64,000 nucleotides of DNA, taken from assembly GCA_003971905.1 (NCBI GenBank), contig RSEE01000058.1, positions 350,514 to 414,513 of the forward strand, given 5' to 3'. Shown piece after piece: positions 33,988-45,372 of this stretch. Source of the stretch: Moniliella sp. 'wahieum' (taxonomy: Eukaryota; Basidiomycota; Moniliellomycetes; Moniliellales; Moniliellaceae). The translations under genes were made by a program, and so were the position numbers. Every line of letters starts with the position of its first letter. Position 1 is the stretch's first letter. The notes beneath the pieces were generated by a model. That model worked only from the letters and a program-made list of their open reading frames with translations. It was not told the DNA's origin and did no database searches.

Positions 33988-35572
33988 TCATACGTCGTGC
34001 GTGTCCACCACGATCTGCGGGCCAGCACGCATGGTGGCGAAGGCGGTGGATTGGGTGGGGCGGTGCGAAGCCTTAGTGGGTGACGGAGCCATGACCCTGT
34101 CCATCACCATATCACCGTCGTCGAGCGTGCAGTCGATCAAGGGGGAGAGGACGGTACAAGGTGTGTAGGGTCCTAGGTCCTCTTCGTCCGTACCGACCGT
34201 TCCCGCCGTTTGGGGAGTAGGCCAACGTCCCAGGAGAGGGGAGATGGGGTGTGTCGGATTCCATGCGGCGACCGCGGGCGGGCGGGGTGGCGACCAAAGT
34301 AGGAGGCGAGGCGAGTGCAGGGCTGCGTTCAACAAGGCCAACGAAGTATGGTGATGCACTTTGCGGAACGCGTTTTGCACAGCAACATGGGCCGCAGGGA
34401 ACAGCTGGCTTACCAAACTCGACACATCGTCGTTCCGCAACGCATTGTGCAGGATCAGCACCGCTTCACATGCCGACGGCTCTAGCTCATCGTACGCCCG
34501 ACTCATCGCGGACGATACAGGCCCAGAGGGGGACAACAGCACATCGCCAACCAGAGTGCAGCCGTCGTGACCGAACTCGGGGGGCAACGGCACGAGCTCC
34601 CGCTGATACAAGCTTACATACAATGTCAGTCGGGCCACCGTGACCACCCCAGCCGGGTTGGGATCATTCAGCAACATGGGTTCGGTAGCGAGATAGATGC
34701 GCAACCAAGCCTCGTGCGACGGACGTCCCAGGACGTAGCGCAAGGTGGAAAGAATGTGCGCCTCCATTTGGTAAAACGCAGACTGTTCCAGCGAATTGCA
34801 AACACATGGCCACTAGCTCGGCGGGGGTAGGAATCGAATCCTTCTCGTCCTCGTACTTGGCTGCAATCCACATGCGGCCGTGCCGGCCAGCTGATAGTGC
34901 CGCTTCAGTACCACCCGTTTGCTTAGGTACCGGTCCAACACACCCACTGCCACATAGAGCGTCTCGGGACGAAACTCAAACGTGGCGTGCATCTCAATCA
35001 TGAAATCCAGGACGTAGGGCCGCAGCTGCCAGGTGACTTCGGGCTGGGAGTCCATCATGCCCAAAGCGGGACGGGTCGATTCCTGCAGGGCGACACCGGA
35101 AGAAATGAGGTCAACATGTCAGTCCCTGCACCAATGCAAAGAGAGTACAGGAGAGAGAAGGGGGGGGAATCGCACCTCCATCTGAGCATGTGGGCCACAA
35201 CCTCGCTCTGGTACTCGATGTCCAAGAAAGCATCTGCCTCGGACGAGTAGGATGCGCGCGTCTGTCGAACAGAAGGGTGATTATGGAGGACGGGGGACAA
35301 ACGACGAAGGCGAAAAGTGGGGGTGATGAAGGGAGGTGGGTACACGAGGTAAGGCGACCGACGGCGGGTGCGAGGGATGAGCGGGAACAAAGATGGGGGC
35401 GGATTGGTGTGCATTATGGAACGCTGGACAGAGACGCTGCGGCGCACTTGAGAGAGCAGGGCGGATTGACGCTGGGATGCGGCCTTGACGCTGCGGGCGA
35501 GTGGAGTGGGCGGTGGTGCTGGAGATGGTGTGGGTGCGCGCCAGGCGGGAGTCGGTGTGCTGATGGCATCAT
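33988..35572 (-). CDS. CLN1: G1 cyclin, Cln1-like
   Basis: Regulatory subunit of the cyclin-dependent kinase for START. ATG ATG in a CACC context at complement 35570-35572. The N-terminus (SVKAASQRQSALLSQVRRSV) is followed by an intron and SYSSEADAFLDIEYQSEVVA with HMLRWE. A second intron (about 35092-35171, ending CTGCAG) precedes the cyclin box: ESTRPALGMMDSQPEVTWQL, RPYVLDFMIEMHATFEFRPE, LYVAVGVLDRYLSKRVVLKR, HYQLAGTAALWIAAKYEDEK and EAHILSTLRYVLGRPSHEAW. The C-terminal cyclin fold and a Pro-rich tail end at 33988. The sequence matches the fungal G1/Cln1 pattern rather than B-type cyclins. Frame breaks near 35560, 34890 and 34775. The first intron limits are not clear. Confidence 0.88.
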
Positions 35573-36591
35573 GGTGAGTGGGGTGGTGAAGGAGTGTGTG
35601 AATAACGAACGGGGGGGGGGGCGGCAGCGCGCAGAGAGGGAGGTGGCCCTCTCAGCCAGTCAAGAGACACAGAGAAACGGAGAAGGGGGAATGGTGGTGG
35701 TGGGTGGTGGGGAGGGGGGGGGATGGGGAGGATGGGTAAAGGAGGAAGGACGCACAAGAGATCCAAAGGCGAGTAGGCTGGCTGGCCTACACAGGCGAGG
35801 TGCGGGGGGCTGTGTCTGGCGGGAGGGCGGCACCAGAGGACAGGAGGCCGAGGCACAACCCTATCGGCCCCACCTAGCGCCAGGGGGAGGGGCGAGAGGC
35901 CCCAGTGCAGCGAGGATGGAGAGTGGCGCTGGGGGGGGTCCCCTGTGTCGAGCGAGCAAGGGGTTAGTGCAGGCAGTGGAGCAGTGTGGGCAGGGGGGCG
36001 GCATGGTGCAGGATGCATGAATGGTGCCGCTTGTCCGGCGCCTGCGGCCTCGCCCCAGACTGCGGCCGTAGCGCGCCTCGCGCCCGCACCCTCCGATCGC
36101 AGTGCCGACTCCCGATTGCTGCGCTCGGCGCTGCACCCACGCTGCACTCGGCGTTGCACTTCAACTTGCTGATAGGCGAGTGCATGGGCGATGGAAGATG
36201 GACATCGTAACGCCCCGCCACACCGGCAACGCACTGCTGCGGACGTCCGCATCAGCATCCCCTCCCAGGATCCACACCATGCACCCTGCCCCATCCCATC
36301 CCTCCATCGACCATCCCCCGTCGGGCTTGCGGCGGCCTCCCCGCAGCCCAAGCGCTGCATCCCAGCCACAGGAGCGCTTGGACTGAACGTACTGAACGTT
36401 CAAGTTGAACACGTTGAACGTTCAACGTAGCAAACATTCAATTCAATGTCAACCGCGCGCTTATCCTGCCCACACTGCCCTGCACCAAACGTACTTCCCT
36501 TGCGTTCTTCTGGCGCGCGTTCCGATCCGATCTCAGATCAGCCCCCCTTCACCTCAGGACCCCACTCCACTCCGCCCCGCCACGCCCCACC
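35573..36591. other. Bidirectional intergenic region
   Basis: Between the divergent cyclin and EXPERA genes. G/A-rich for the first 400 bp, then GC-rich, with AACGTT arrays at 36382. No gene recognised. Confidence 0.5.
36382..36429. repeat. AACGTT-word cluster
   Basis: CTGAACGTACTGAACGTT, then inverted TTCAAGTTGAAC and GTTGAACGTTCAACG words; spacing mostly 7-9 bp. Confidence 0.85.
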
Positions 36592-37158
36592 ATGGCCCCA
36601 CGTCGCTCCGGTCCAGGCCGATGGACCTGGTCTACGTGTGCTTCTTGCGATGCACCTCGTGGCCACACTGCTGATCGACGGACAGGACGTGTACCCAGCA
36701 CTGGTGCCGGCGTGGCTGCGCCAGGTGCGGGAGGAGTATGGGCTCAGTCGGGCGATTCCCGTGCTGCCCCACGCGTTTACGCCGGCCTTTGCCTGGTTCA
36801 CCTCACTCATCTGGATCGAGGGTTGTTCCAAGTACCTGTATTTGTCCTCGGCATCCTTGCCCTCGTACGCGGTACGTCCCACCCCGGCTCCCTGCGTTGC
36901 ATTGCCGACCACCATAAGTACTGATCCCCTCCCTCACGGACAGACGACAAGCGCATCTACCCGCTTCTCATTGCGTATGGCACAGAAGGTGCGTATCCAC
37001 CCTGCAGTGCGTATGGATGGTCCTGTTTGGTCCGGAGCATAGCAGCCTCTCCGCCCAGCAGATCGCCATGCTCCTTCGTCCTACCTGCCCTTCTGCCTCC
37101 TCCCAGGCTGGCTGGCGATCGATTGGGCCTGCGCACCAGTCGTCTGCTGGACGGCTAG
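36592..37158 (+). CDS. EXPERA-domain (TMEM97/sigma-2 receptor-like) membrane protein
   Basis: Predicted four-helix ER membrane protein. From ATG 36592 and with one base restored near 36630 it reads MDLVYVCFFAMHLVATLLID, GQDVYPALVPAWLRQVREEY, LPHAFTPAFAWFTSLIWIEG and LFQVPVFVLGILALVR. The pattern of aromatic helices with a conserved acidic residue in helix 1 (D) and helix 3 (E) is that of EXPERA proteins such as TMEM97 and EBP. Intron 1 is 36872-36943 (GTACGT...GACAG), followed by DDKRIYPLLIAYGTE; intron 2 starts at 36989 (GTGCGT). The last exon gives SAQQIAMLL and SYLPFCLLPGWLAIDWA, then RTSRLLDG before TAG at 37156-37158. Relatives act in sterol binding or cholesterol homeostasis; the role here is inferred. 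Confidence 0.8.
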
Positions 37159-38112
37159 CAACCCCAACAAAGGGTAGACAAAGCTTCGGGCGCGCCGCCC
37201 CCAGATGAAGGAAAAGTCCTCCTAAGTCCGCCTTGGCATTGCATCTTCCCGTGTCCAATGGGACGTGGGCGGCCAAGTTCGACACGCTGCAGCTGAGGAA
37301 GGATCGATGGAGGGCCAAGCCGGGCGGGGCAGGAGGTACCCGCCTGCGTGGCGAGAGATTGGAGTGCCAGTCGGGCAAGCAATGATAACTCAGTACGGAG
37401 TACGGGAAGAGCTGGCCCACCCAACCTAGGTGGCAGCTTGGCAGTTCGAGGCCCAGGCCCAGACCCAGGCCCAGGCAACCTAGTTAACCTAGTTGCCACT
37501 GTCTTACCATCCGAGTGATTTGCCCCGGCCGATCCGTCTCGGCCTGGGAACGACGATAGAGAACAGGCACCGCTTCCGCTGTGTCGCCGACGATCGGATC
37601 TGAGTCGAGGCGAGGGCGGCGGCGGCGAGGGCGGAAGGGAAGCGGTGCGGTCCTGGCTTGCTTGGTAGATCCGAGTTGAGGCACTCAGACGAGCGGATGG
37701 AACCCCTGGGGCGAAACGGATACCTTCCTGGTACCCTGAGGGCCGAATAAGCTGTGCCTCGCTTTTTTTCTGTCCCCATGCGCCAACGCCCGACTTGAGG
37801 TGGACTCGCTCACCCAGCTCGCAGTTCTCAGATCTCTATGCGCCAACACTCAACACTCAACACTTGACGTTTAAGATTTAACGCTCAGATGTGACGTGTG
37901 ACATGTGACTCCAGTACAAAAACGGGAGGAAGGTAGAAGACTATGAAAGTACATCGATACAAGGCAACACGGCTGGGCAGCAAGCCAGCCAACAATCAAA
38001 CAAAATGTCAAAAGGCGACTCGGGCCCCGTCTGCCCACGTCCATCGTGCGGTGCGAAACTGCACACGCTCTCAGTCCAAGTCGGCGTGTCGTCCGGACAG
38101 GGGGAGAGGTAG
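37159..38112. other. Intergenic region
   Basis: No gene recognised. Contains a CCCAGG(CC) hexamer run at 37448-37480 and the period-7 array at 37844. Confidence 0.5.
37844..37872. repeat. Period-7 AACACTC array
   Basis: AACACTC, AACACTC, AACACTT in register, running into TTTAAGATTTAACG. Confidence 0.85.
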
Positions 38113-40338
38113 TTAGGGCGGGCGGAGAGGAGGGGAGAGGGGGAGGGAGTGCGGGTGCGAGTGCGAGTGCGAATGCGAGTGCGAGTGCGAGTGCGGGTGG
38201 AAGGGCGCATGTGGGTGTACTTGTGCATGAGCATGAGCACGAGCATGGGGAGAGGGAGGGGTGGAGCGGAGCGAGAGAAGAAGGGTGAGCAAGCGCATGG
38301 GAAAGGGTTGTGGTGCAGCGTGGTGGGCAAATGGGGTCGACGTGGCCCGGAAAGCGGGCGGGGGCAACCGTCTTGTTCGTTGGCCCGGGCAGCAGCGGGG
38401 GGCGGGACGAGGCCAAAGGCGTACCGCACTTGCACCTGTACTTGCGCCTGTACTGGCCCCTGCACCAGCACCTGCGGCTACACCCGACGTTGGCATGCTG
38501 GTACGGGGAGCAACTGGGCGAGCGAGGCTAAGGTGCCGTGCGCTCGAAAGAGAACTCCCACTGGCTGTGCCACGTGAGTGCGCAGGAGAAGGGGGCAAAA
38601 GGGTATGCGCTTGCGTTGGTCTGTCCCCCCGTCGCCGAGGGGAGGGGCAGGGTGCCTGTCGCGACAGCCGAAGCGGCCGTGTGCAACTTGCCATTGGGAT
38701 TGGTGCGGGACAAAGACCCGGGTCCGGTCCAAGTAGGCAGCGAGGGAGGGGCGAGGTGTCGGCTGTCGTTCCCGTGTGGGTGGTGCGGAAACAAGGGTTT
38801 CGAAGCAGAGCTCCACCCGGTAGCCACGGTCGAATTGGATGTAGAACGCGTACGCGAGTCTGCCTTGGCTCCTCGCGGTGTCGTGGGAGGGGCACGAGTT
38901 CGCCCGAGGGGTGGCTGAAGCCTAACCCGGCCGAGGGGGGCATCCGCCCCGCCCGAGCCGCATGGGACGAGGCGGGGGTGTGGATGGGTGAGCCAAGTGG
39001 GACTGGCCCGCTGCGGGAGTCCGATGGGCCCGTCGCTTGGCGGCCATCGTGGCCGGTTTCGCGCCCTGGAGCAGGACCGAGCGTAATGCCCGAATGGCTT
39101 TTGGGGGTTGCATCGGCCGTGAGCAGGGAGGAGCAGAGACCAATCATCTGCAGCAGCCGTGCTCGGCCTCAGCAGCAGGATCTTCGGGGCAAGAAGGTGC
39201 GGAAGCATGCGGCACGGATGAGTTGGCGCTTCGCCTGAGCCTACCGGCCCAGAGGCCATAGCCACCGCAGCACCCGAGGACGACTCGCGCATGTAGGCAA
39301 ACAGGTACATTAGCTGCTCTGCCCGCGGCAAACACCACTCGTCGGAATGCTGGAGGCACAAATGCCGCACATTCAACTGGTGTGGGCGGGACCCCACTGG
39401 CAAGGGTCAAGGAGGAAGGGGCATGCGACGAGCTACCTGCGCCCATATCCTCCTGTGAGCATGTTCGGTAAGAACGTCGGTGGCCCCATGCTCCCGCAGC
39501 ACTTGGCTCTGTTGTGGCCATGAGACGGGCAAATGCGGGTTCCGAGTACAAGGGAACAAAGACAGCCTCGACGTACGGCACCACTTGTTGCCAGAACTCT
39601 GTCCATACTTGGGCCATGGTGGTTACGAGCGCCAAGCCCTGCAGTGCGGTTAGGCGGGGCATTCAACATCCCCACGCCCTCGATCACCAAGGCCATCACT
39701 TCGGCTGTAAACGTTTCCAGCGCGCGCGCCGGTCTTCGTTCAGCCAGGTGACGAAAATGAAGGCAGGCTGACTGTTCACCTCGTCCAAGCACCATCCGCG
39801 TCCATTGCCGGCGAACAGCGGGAGCACTTTCGAACACAGCCCTCCAGCTGTTGGAGGCATACCAACTCGAGGAAGGGGTCCCAAGAGAGGGAAGGGGCGT
39901 CGAACCAGCGCCCGCTGGCTCAGGAGAGGGGAAGTAAGACTAGGTAAAGAAGGATTCATCCCTCGGGAGAAAGAGCCGTAGATGAGTGAGGGGGAGGCGA
40001 TGCGAGATGGCGTATCTGTACTGAAGCTGATGAAACGGCCGCCATAGCTGCTGCTTAGGGCGTCCCCACCAAGCACACTGCCATCTCCTGCAACAGAGGA
40101 AGCATCTCCCAATTCACGCGCGAGAAAGCGCACGTCATACGCATTGCTCCCCCCCGTGCCGTAGCCGTCTGTCCCAGTCCCAGTCCCAGTGGAGACACCT
40201 GGAAGGGAGGGGAGCGAAGGGAGGGCAGTGCTGGGTCGAGAGCGGGAGGGGAAGGATGGGACGCCATTGTAGCCCAACGAAAGCGAACTGGAGTCGGTCG
40301 AGTCGGTGTGGCCCGCGGAAGAAGGGGGCTGGGGAAGC
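38113..40338 (-). CDS. HbrB-domain protein (TORC2 subunit, Bit61/PRR5 family)
   Basis: TORC2-associated HbrB domain, which works with Avo3/Rictor in cell-wall and actin signalling. Disordered Ser-rich N-terminal part (SPSLIYGSFSRGMNPSLPSL), then the HbrB core: SKVLPLFAGNGRGWCLDEVN (about 39790), HFRHLAERRPARALETFTAE, VMALVIEGVGMLNA, LTALQGLALVTTMAQVWTEF and WQQVVPYVEAVFVPLYSEPA (about 39540). After a Ser-rich insert come LNVRHLCLQHSDEW and LMYLFAYMRESS, then LQMIGLCSSLLTAD near 39140. Beyond about 39000 the reading is Pro/Ala-rich and the C-terminus is unclear; the endpoint 38113 follows an open frame ending in a His-Ser repeat. The N-terminal side is in the same open frame as the phosphatase-fold sequence upstream, so the two may be one protein. 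Frame breaks near 39755, 39660, 39370 and 39160. Confidence 0.7.
38146..38210. repeat. GAGTGC hexamer array
   Basis: About ten copies of (G/C)GAGTGC-type hexamers; on the minus strand in one frame they would encode a His-Ser repeat. Confidence 0.85.
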
Positions 40339-41324
40339 CCACCACCCAAGATGGTGGTAAGCGGATGGTCGCCCATGTGGGGCAAGTTCAACCCGGCGAG
40401 ATGGTCGGTATTGTTCTTCTCGAGCACGCGGACAAAGATGTACCGCCCAGCAGAGGGGGTGGCCATGTCGGACCGGCCAGGGACAAGCCTTGGGCCTGCA
40501 TCTGGGCGGTTTGGGCCGTGGCAGCGGCCATGTCAAGCGCCGCCTCGGGCGAAGGGCGGGGGGGATCACACCGGGCGTCATGCGCGCCGGCACAGCAATT
40601 TCAACCCGGGCCCAGCCGGTATGGTTGAGGGCGGTCTGGACGTAATTTAAGCGAGGATCGGGCCAGGGCGAGGCCATGCCGGGCGGGGCAGCGTCATGGA
40701 GGCTGAGCAAGACGCGCATCAGCTCTGCCAGGGCAATGCCATGAGAAACAATCACAATGTGGACCACGTCGCGAGGGATCTGCCGCCCCGAAAGGCCTGT
40801 GCGCCGGCATAGTGAGCCGAAGGCGCTTCGTTCCGCAGCGCCTCGACTCGGGGCAAAATGTACCGCCGCACGGCGGTGGCCATGCGTGCGTGACCTCCTC
40901 CAGCGACTCGCCGTGGGGAACTTGGCGAGGCGGTGGGCAGGAGCGGGGGGGTGGCCGTGTCGATGCGCGGGGGGGGTGTCGTGGTGGGACCAGGCCTTGC
41001 CCTCGGCAGCGCCAAAGTTCTGCTCGCGCAGGGTGGCGGTGAGGACAGTGGGCACAGGCGTGGTGGGGCGGCAGTGATGGCGTCGACGACCTGGGCGGCA
41101 CGGGCGAGGTCGGAGGAGTAGATGGCAGCAATGGGGGTGGCGGCAAAGTAGGAGGCGAGCGCGGCGGTCTGGGCCTTGCCGTCGGGGGCAAGGGGGGCGT
41201 CGGTGACGCCGGTCCAGGTGGTGGGGTCGGGGATGGCGGCCTGGGCATTGCGGACGAGGGTGACGAGGAGGGAGCGTAATGGGTGGAAGGGCAGGGGGGC
41301 GGCGGGCGGCGCGTCGAGGGGCAT
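40339..41324 (-). CDS. Histidine-phosphatase-fold protein with altered catalytic motif
   Basis: Phosphoglycerate-mutase-like fold. MPLDAPPAAPLPFHPLRSLL begins at complement 41324. The catalytic RHG-type motif reads VTLVRNAQA (Asn codon at 41247-41249), where members normally have Arg-His. It is followed by WTGVTDAPLAPDGKAQTAAL, YFAATPIAAIYSSDLARAAQ and VVDAITAAP, then LREQNFGAAEGKAW, the Glu-containing GESLEEVTHAMATAVRR and the second-His motif HIVIVSHGIALAELMRVLLS (about 40750). The family C-terminal stretch YIFVRVLEKNNTDHLAGL ends near 40390. The fold is clear from order and spacing. Loss of the phospho-accepting His would make it inactive unless the base is an error. Frame breaks near 41065, 40960, 40790 and 40440. 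Confidence 0.75.
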
Positions 41325-41579
41325 GCTGCCAGCCAGCGGCGCTGGGGCGCGGATGGAGGCGTGGCGGGGGCGGGGGGGGGCGTCGGCGGAGGCCGGGATG
41401 GGGCGCTCGCTGGGCCACAATGCATAACCGGCAACCCAGTCCCCACTCAGCCTGCGGCGGAGCAAGCCACGCCGCTTATGTCAGCCGTTGTCTGCTTGCT
41501 TCGCTTGGCTTAATTGGATCGTCGGAGGGTTAGCTTTAAGCGGTCTTCTGCACGGCGGAGGTCTAGCGCTCGCCGCGCC

Positions 41580-41624
41580 CAATGTTCAACGTTCAACGTT
41601 CAAACTGAACGTTCAACACGCTCA
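41580..41624. repeat. Period-7 GTTCAAC array
   Basis: GTTCAAC, GTTCAAC, GTTCAAA, then CTGAACGTTCAAC; AACGTT palindrome centres. Confidence 0.9.
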
Positions 41625-42483
41625 ACTGCTCCACAGAGGGCAGCGCAGATCATATCCCCCTCGCCTAACATGCTCCCTCAGATGACGCTCCGGCGCACTC
41701 CCACCCAGCTCATCAAGTACTCCACCGCTCTCATCTGGAATGTAGTCTTGCATGCCCCCCCTTTCTCTTGCAAAACGAAATGGAGTAACAATTGTAAAAA
41801 AATACTAAACTTGGAGAGCCGTTTACACTTGTTCTTCATCTGCAATATATACACCAACATGGAGTTCAGGTTTCCCAGTATAGCGGTAAGTGACTACTCA
41901 CAAAGGTATGACATGGTCGAACCATCGGCCCGTTGGGGTCCATCATTTCCTGCACCATCAGTCTCTTCCCACTTTCCCCATGGACATGGCTGGAAGGATC
42001 GCACTCCCCCACAGAGGCCCCCCTCATTCATATCCCTCTGTCAAAAACGGGATGGGGCCTCTTCTCTTCGTCGGAAGTATTATACACTCCCCCCTGGTAT
42101 CACTCACTATATACCCGCACCGTATACCCTCCTGAAGTCCTGAATTGGCATCCGTCTGCGTCATTAGAAAGGCCAAAAAAGGCAGCATCTCTTCATCTTC
42201 ACGCTTCAAAGCTCTCCCAGGCTGCACACCGGCTCAAATCCTTATCATTTACAGATAGTAGTGACAATGGGGAGCGATTCCTGTGACAAGAATATAAAAG
42301 TAAGGTAGCCACGTAAGGAATGCCTGTTTACTACCACAAACGTTTTCCTCAACAAAAGTAACTATAGTCCGCGACCACACAGAGTATGTTGAACAATGGT
42401 CCATGAACGTCATGAACGTTGGCACATTGACGCATTGACGCAGCCCCCCAACGGGCCCAAAAACCTGCCCCAACGGTGCAGCA

Positions 42484-42508
42484 ATAACCGGTAACCGGTA
42501 ACCGGTAC
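42484..42508. repeat. Period-7 CCGGTAA array
   Basis: CCGGTAA, CCGGTAA, CCGGTAC in register (GGTTACC/GGTAACC palindrome family). Confidence 0.9.
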
Positions 42509-43205
42509 CCCAAGACGGATGAGTACTGATAGTGACTGTACTTTGAGATCTGACGGATGGTTACCGATTACGCGATATGTTACAGAAGAGGTGGGTCTGC
42601 CAGTGATGGTGATGGTGATGATGATGGTGATGATGGTGGTGGGGTGCCTGGTGCCTGATGACGCTGACGGTAAAGCTCCTCAAACACTTGTACTCCTTAC
42701 ACTTTTCTATACGAGAGTAAAGAGGTGAAGCTTGTCGCTTGAAGACTAAGGCCTAAGTGCCTCAGGCCTCAGGGGCCAAAGGCCTACTGTTGAGGCAGTA
42801 TATCACGTGTCACAAATCTGGCGAAAACAGGCAACCGAAATGTAACTGGCATTCCCCTGTGACATGGTGACATGTGAGAGATCGTGAGATCCTGAGAGAT
42901 CTGATAGGCCAAGAGGCACTAAACCTAAGGGATCTAAGGCCTAAGGGGCCTGAGGTTCTGAACCTTGAAGGCCAGCCTGAAAGGATGGGGGGATACGAGA
43001 GAAGCACTACGCTGAGCGATCAATGGGCGAGCGCGATGATCGGCCACTTAAGGATAGCCCAGAACCGCGGTTGTCCGTTAACGTTTAACTGAGAAGTATA
43101 GCTGCGCTATCAAGCTAAGGACGTTGCATGTACAGGTGGAAACAGTCAGAGATAGCTTCTCGTAAGCCCCTGAGATGTGACACCTGAGGCCTGACGCTAG
43201 TCCGA

Positions 43206-43228
43206 CCTTGAAGCTTGAAGCTTGAACG
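43206..43228. repeat. Period-7 GAAGCTT array
   Basis: CTTGAAGCTTGAAGCTTGAA: AAGCTT centres every 7 bp. Confidence 0.9.
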
Positions 43229-43435
43229 CAACATGGAGAAGAGGGAAAAGGAGGGGAACGAGGTGTGACATGTGACGGTATGTAACCAAGTAACCAATCC
43301 GCAGCGCCCACAGGTCTCGACAAACTGTTGAACCAGTTCCCGTTGCCAGCCATATGTGGCTGTGATCAAGCCATCACGCCAAACAGTGATGTCACATGCC
43401 ACCCACTCCAACATAGCACGGGTCAGGCCCTGGGT

Positions 43436-43492
43436 CGTCTCAGTCAGTCTCGGCAGTCTCGGTCAGTCTCGGTCAGTCGGTCAGTCTCGGTG
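43436..43492. repeat. TCGGTCAGTC array
   Basis: About five imperfect copies of a CAGTCTCGGT unit, period about 10 bp with one shorter copy; not a period-7 array. Confidence 0.75.
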
Positions 43493-44528
43493 GCTATGCC
43501 CACAGGATGTGGGGAGGGGGTTAACGGTTTGGACAGGCTTGAAGCTGGACGCTGATGATGCATGAACTCATACGACGGGTCTTGATGCCAAACGCGAAAC
43601 CGAAATCAAGCTTCAAGAGCAAAAGAAGGTAAATGACGGATAGGGGGTTTTGGTGGCGCTGTGGTGAGTCAAAATAGACAGTGCTAGTACCGAGAGAGAG
43701 GAGGGGGAAGCGGAAGGGAGTGGGATCTGAGAAGAGAGGAAGACGAAGCCATGAACGCCGAGACTTGTAGAAGGAGGCACGTCAGCACGTCAGCTTCCAG
43801 ACTTGCGCCCAGACGGAACCAGAGGTGCTGGGTGGACAGCACTCCTGGAAACGAAAGAGTCCGGATATGCTCTTATTGGCACCGTGACATGGTGACACCT
43901 GCCCTTGTGTTCCTGAGAGCCGCACTACGCCCACAAGGAAGAGAGAGGGACAGCAAATTGCACCAGGTACCCGTCACGGCGTCACGATGTCACGACGTCA
44001 GAGGACATGGCGCGCACGCCGGTGGATGGATGTGGGTATGGAGATTTGTTTTGGTGATGCACGGATGCACTGATGGCACTTGCTGTGGTCACCAGCAGAG
44101 TGACCTCTCGTAGCGGGATTGCCACTTGGCCGTTTCCGACATGGCGGCAACATGCCCCAGTACCGGGTAAACGGGGCCCGGGTGGCCGGTCGTGCTCAGG
44201 GATTGAATATTGATGCAGGAGGGCATGGGAGCAGGGAGTGGGTAGTGAGTACCGAGTAGTGAGTAGATGTCACATGTGCGGGTGATGTGACAGGTGACCA
44301 ACATGTGATATGTGATCATGCATCATGCATCAAATTCAACACCACCGTGCGACACAAGAGATGCGCTGAGCTGCCGAGCTTTTCAGCCTCGGAGATCCCA
44401 GACTCTCCGACTCGCATGCGCTCCTGGCGTGTTACATGTTACTTGTGACGTTGAGTGTGCAGGTATACGTCCCGAGTATTGATGTGAGATTCAGATCGGG
44501 GGGAGGGGTGGCAAGTGGATTGGGCAGT

Positions 44529-44575
44529 GTTGAACGTTGAACGTTGAACGTTGAAGCTTGAAGCTAAGCTTGAAG
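44529..44575. repeat. Period-7 array switching from AACGTT to AAGCTT
   Basis: TGAACGT three times, then TGAAGCT twice in the same register, then AAGCTTGAAG. The palindrome changes but the 7-bp phase does not. Confidence 0.92.
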
Positions 44576-44670
44576 GGTGGTTGCAGGTAGCTGCTCGGCT
44601 GTGCTATTCGGCTGCGGGGAAGCTGCAACTTGCGGGCCAGCTGGCAACAGCGTGCAACTGCCCATTCGGC

Positions 44671-44717
44671 ATCAAGCTTCAAGCTTCAAGCTTCAAGCTA
44701 GTCAAGCTTCAAGCTAC
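44671..44717. repeat. Period-7 CAAGCTT array
   Basis: CAAGCTT three times, CAAGCTA, a two-base gap, CAAGCTT, CAAGCTA. Confidence 0.92.
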
Positions 44718-45372
44718 GCTTCATTAATCAGTACTCGATGCCAGCCTCTCTCCAGCCTCACCCTCCCACGCACCAGCCACGGCGGCTGTGCGCGGAGCCA
44801 TCCGCCATCTGTCCCCGCCACGTCTCAGATCTCTCTCAGCTCTCACCTCTTACCCGCGCAGCGCTTGCTCACCGCCCGCGCCGCCCCCCGCTCGCCCGCT
44901 TTTTGCCCGCCGCTTTCATCTGGCACCCGCCTCGCTGGCACCCGCCCAGCCATCCTCAGCCTCGGCCTCTGCCACGCCGCTGGGGATACACTCCCTCTTT
45001 CAGTTTCTTGCACGCCTCAAGATAGCCGCGCCACGCGCCACGCACACGCCTCACGCCTCACGCCTCAGTCTCCACGTTGATTCCACCTTCAACGTACCTG
45101 CAAGCTTCAACCCTCAACGTTTCCATAAACCTAAACCTGCCCCTCCTTTTAGTGCCTGCTGCCCACGCCGTTGAGCGCAACGTACAAACTCAGTACCCAA
45201 CCACCGTCCCCTCTCTGCTCCCGCTCCGCCACTTGCAACGCCCGCTGCTGTCTCGTAATCCGTCCGCTCTTCGGTCCCGCGCCCCGTCCAATCAAATAAC
45301 ATCGACCACAAGTCCACAACATTCAACCCCCCACTTGCTCGGCCGCAGCTGCCCACCACGATACGCCCAGCC

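Larger units (their letters stand above)
41325..45372. other. 4-kb intergenic region rich in short palindromic arrays
   Basis: The first few hundred bp are the promoter side of the phosphatase gene. No conserved protein recognised in the rest. It holds the densest set of period-7 arrays in the window, listed separately, and GGCCT/AGGCC words at 42748-42960. Confidence 0.55.

Noticed and set aside
38261-39238. Long plus-strand frame opposite the HbrB gene
   Set aside because: Gly/Arg-rich complement of the minus-strand coding sequence, with no domain.
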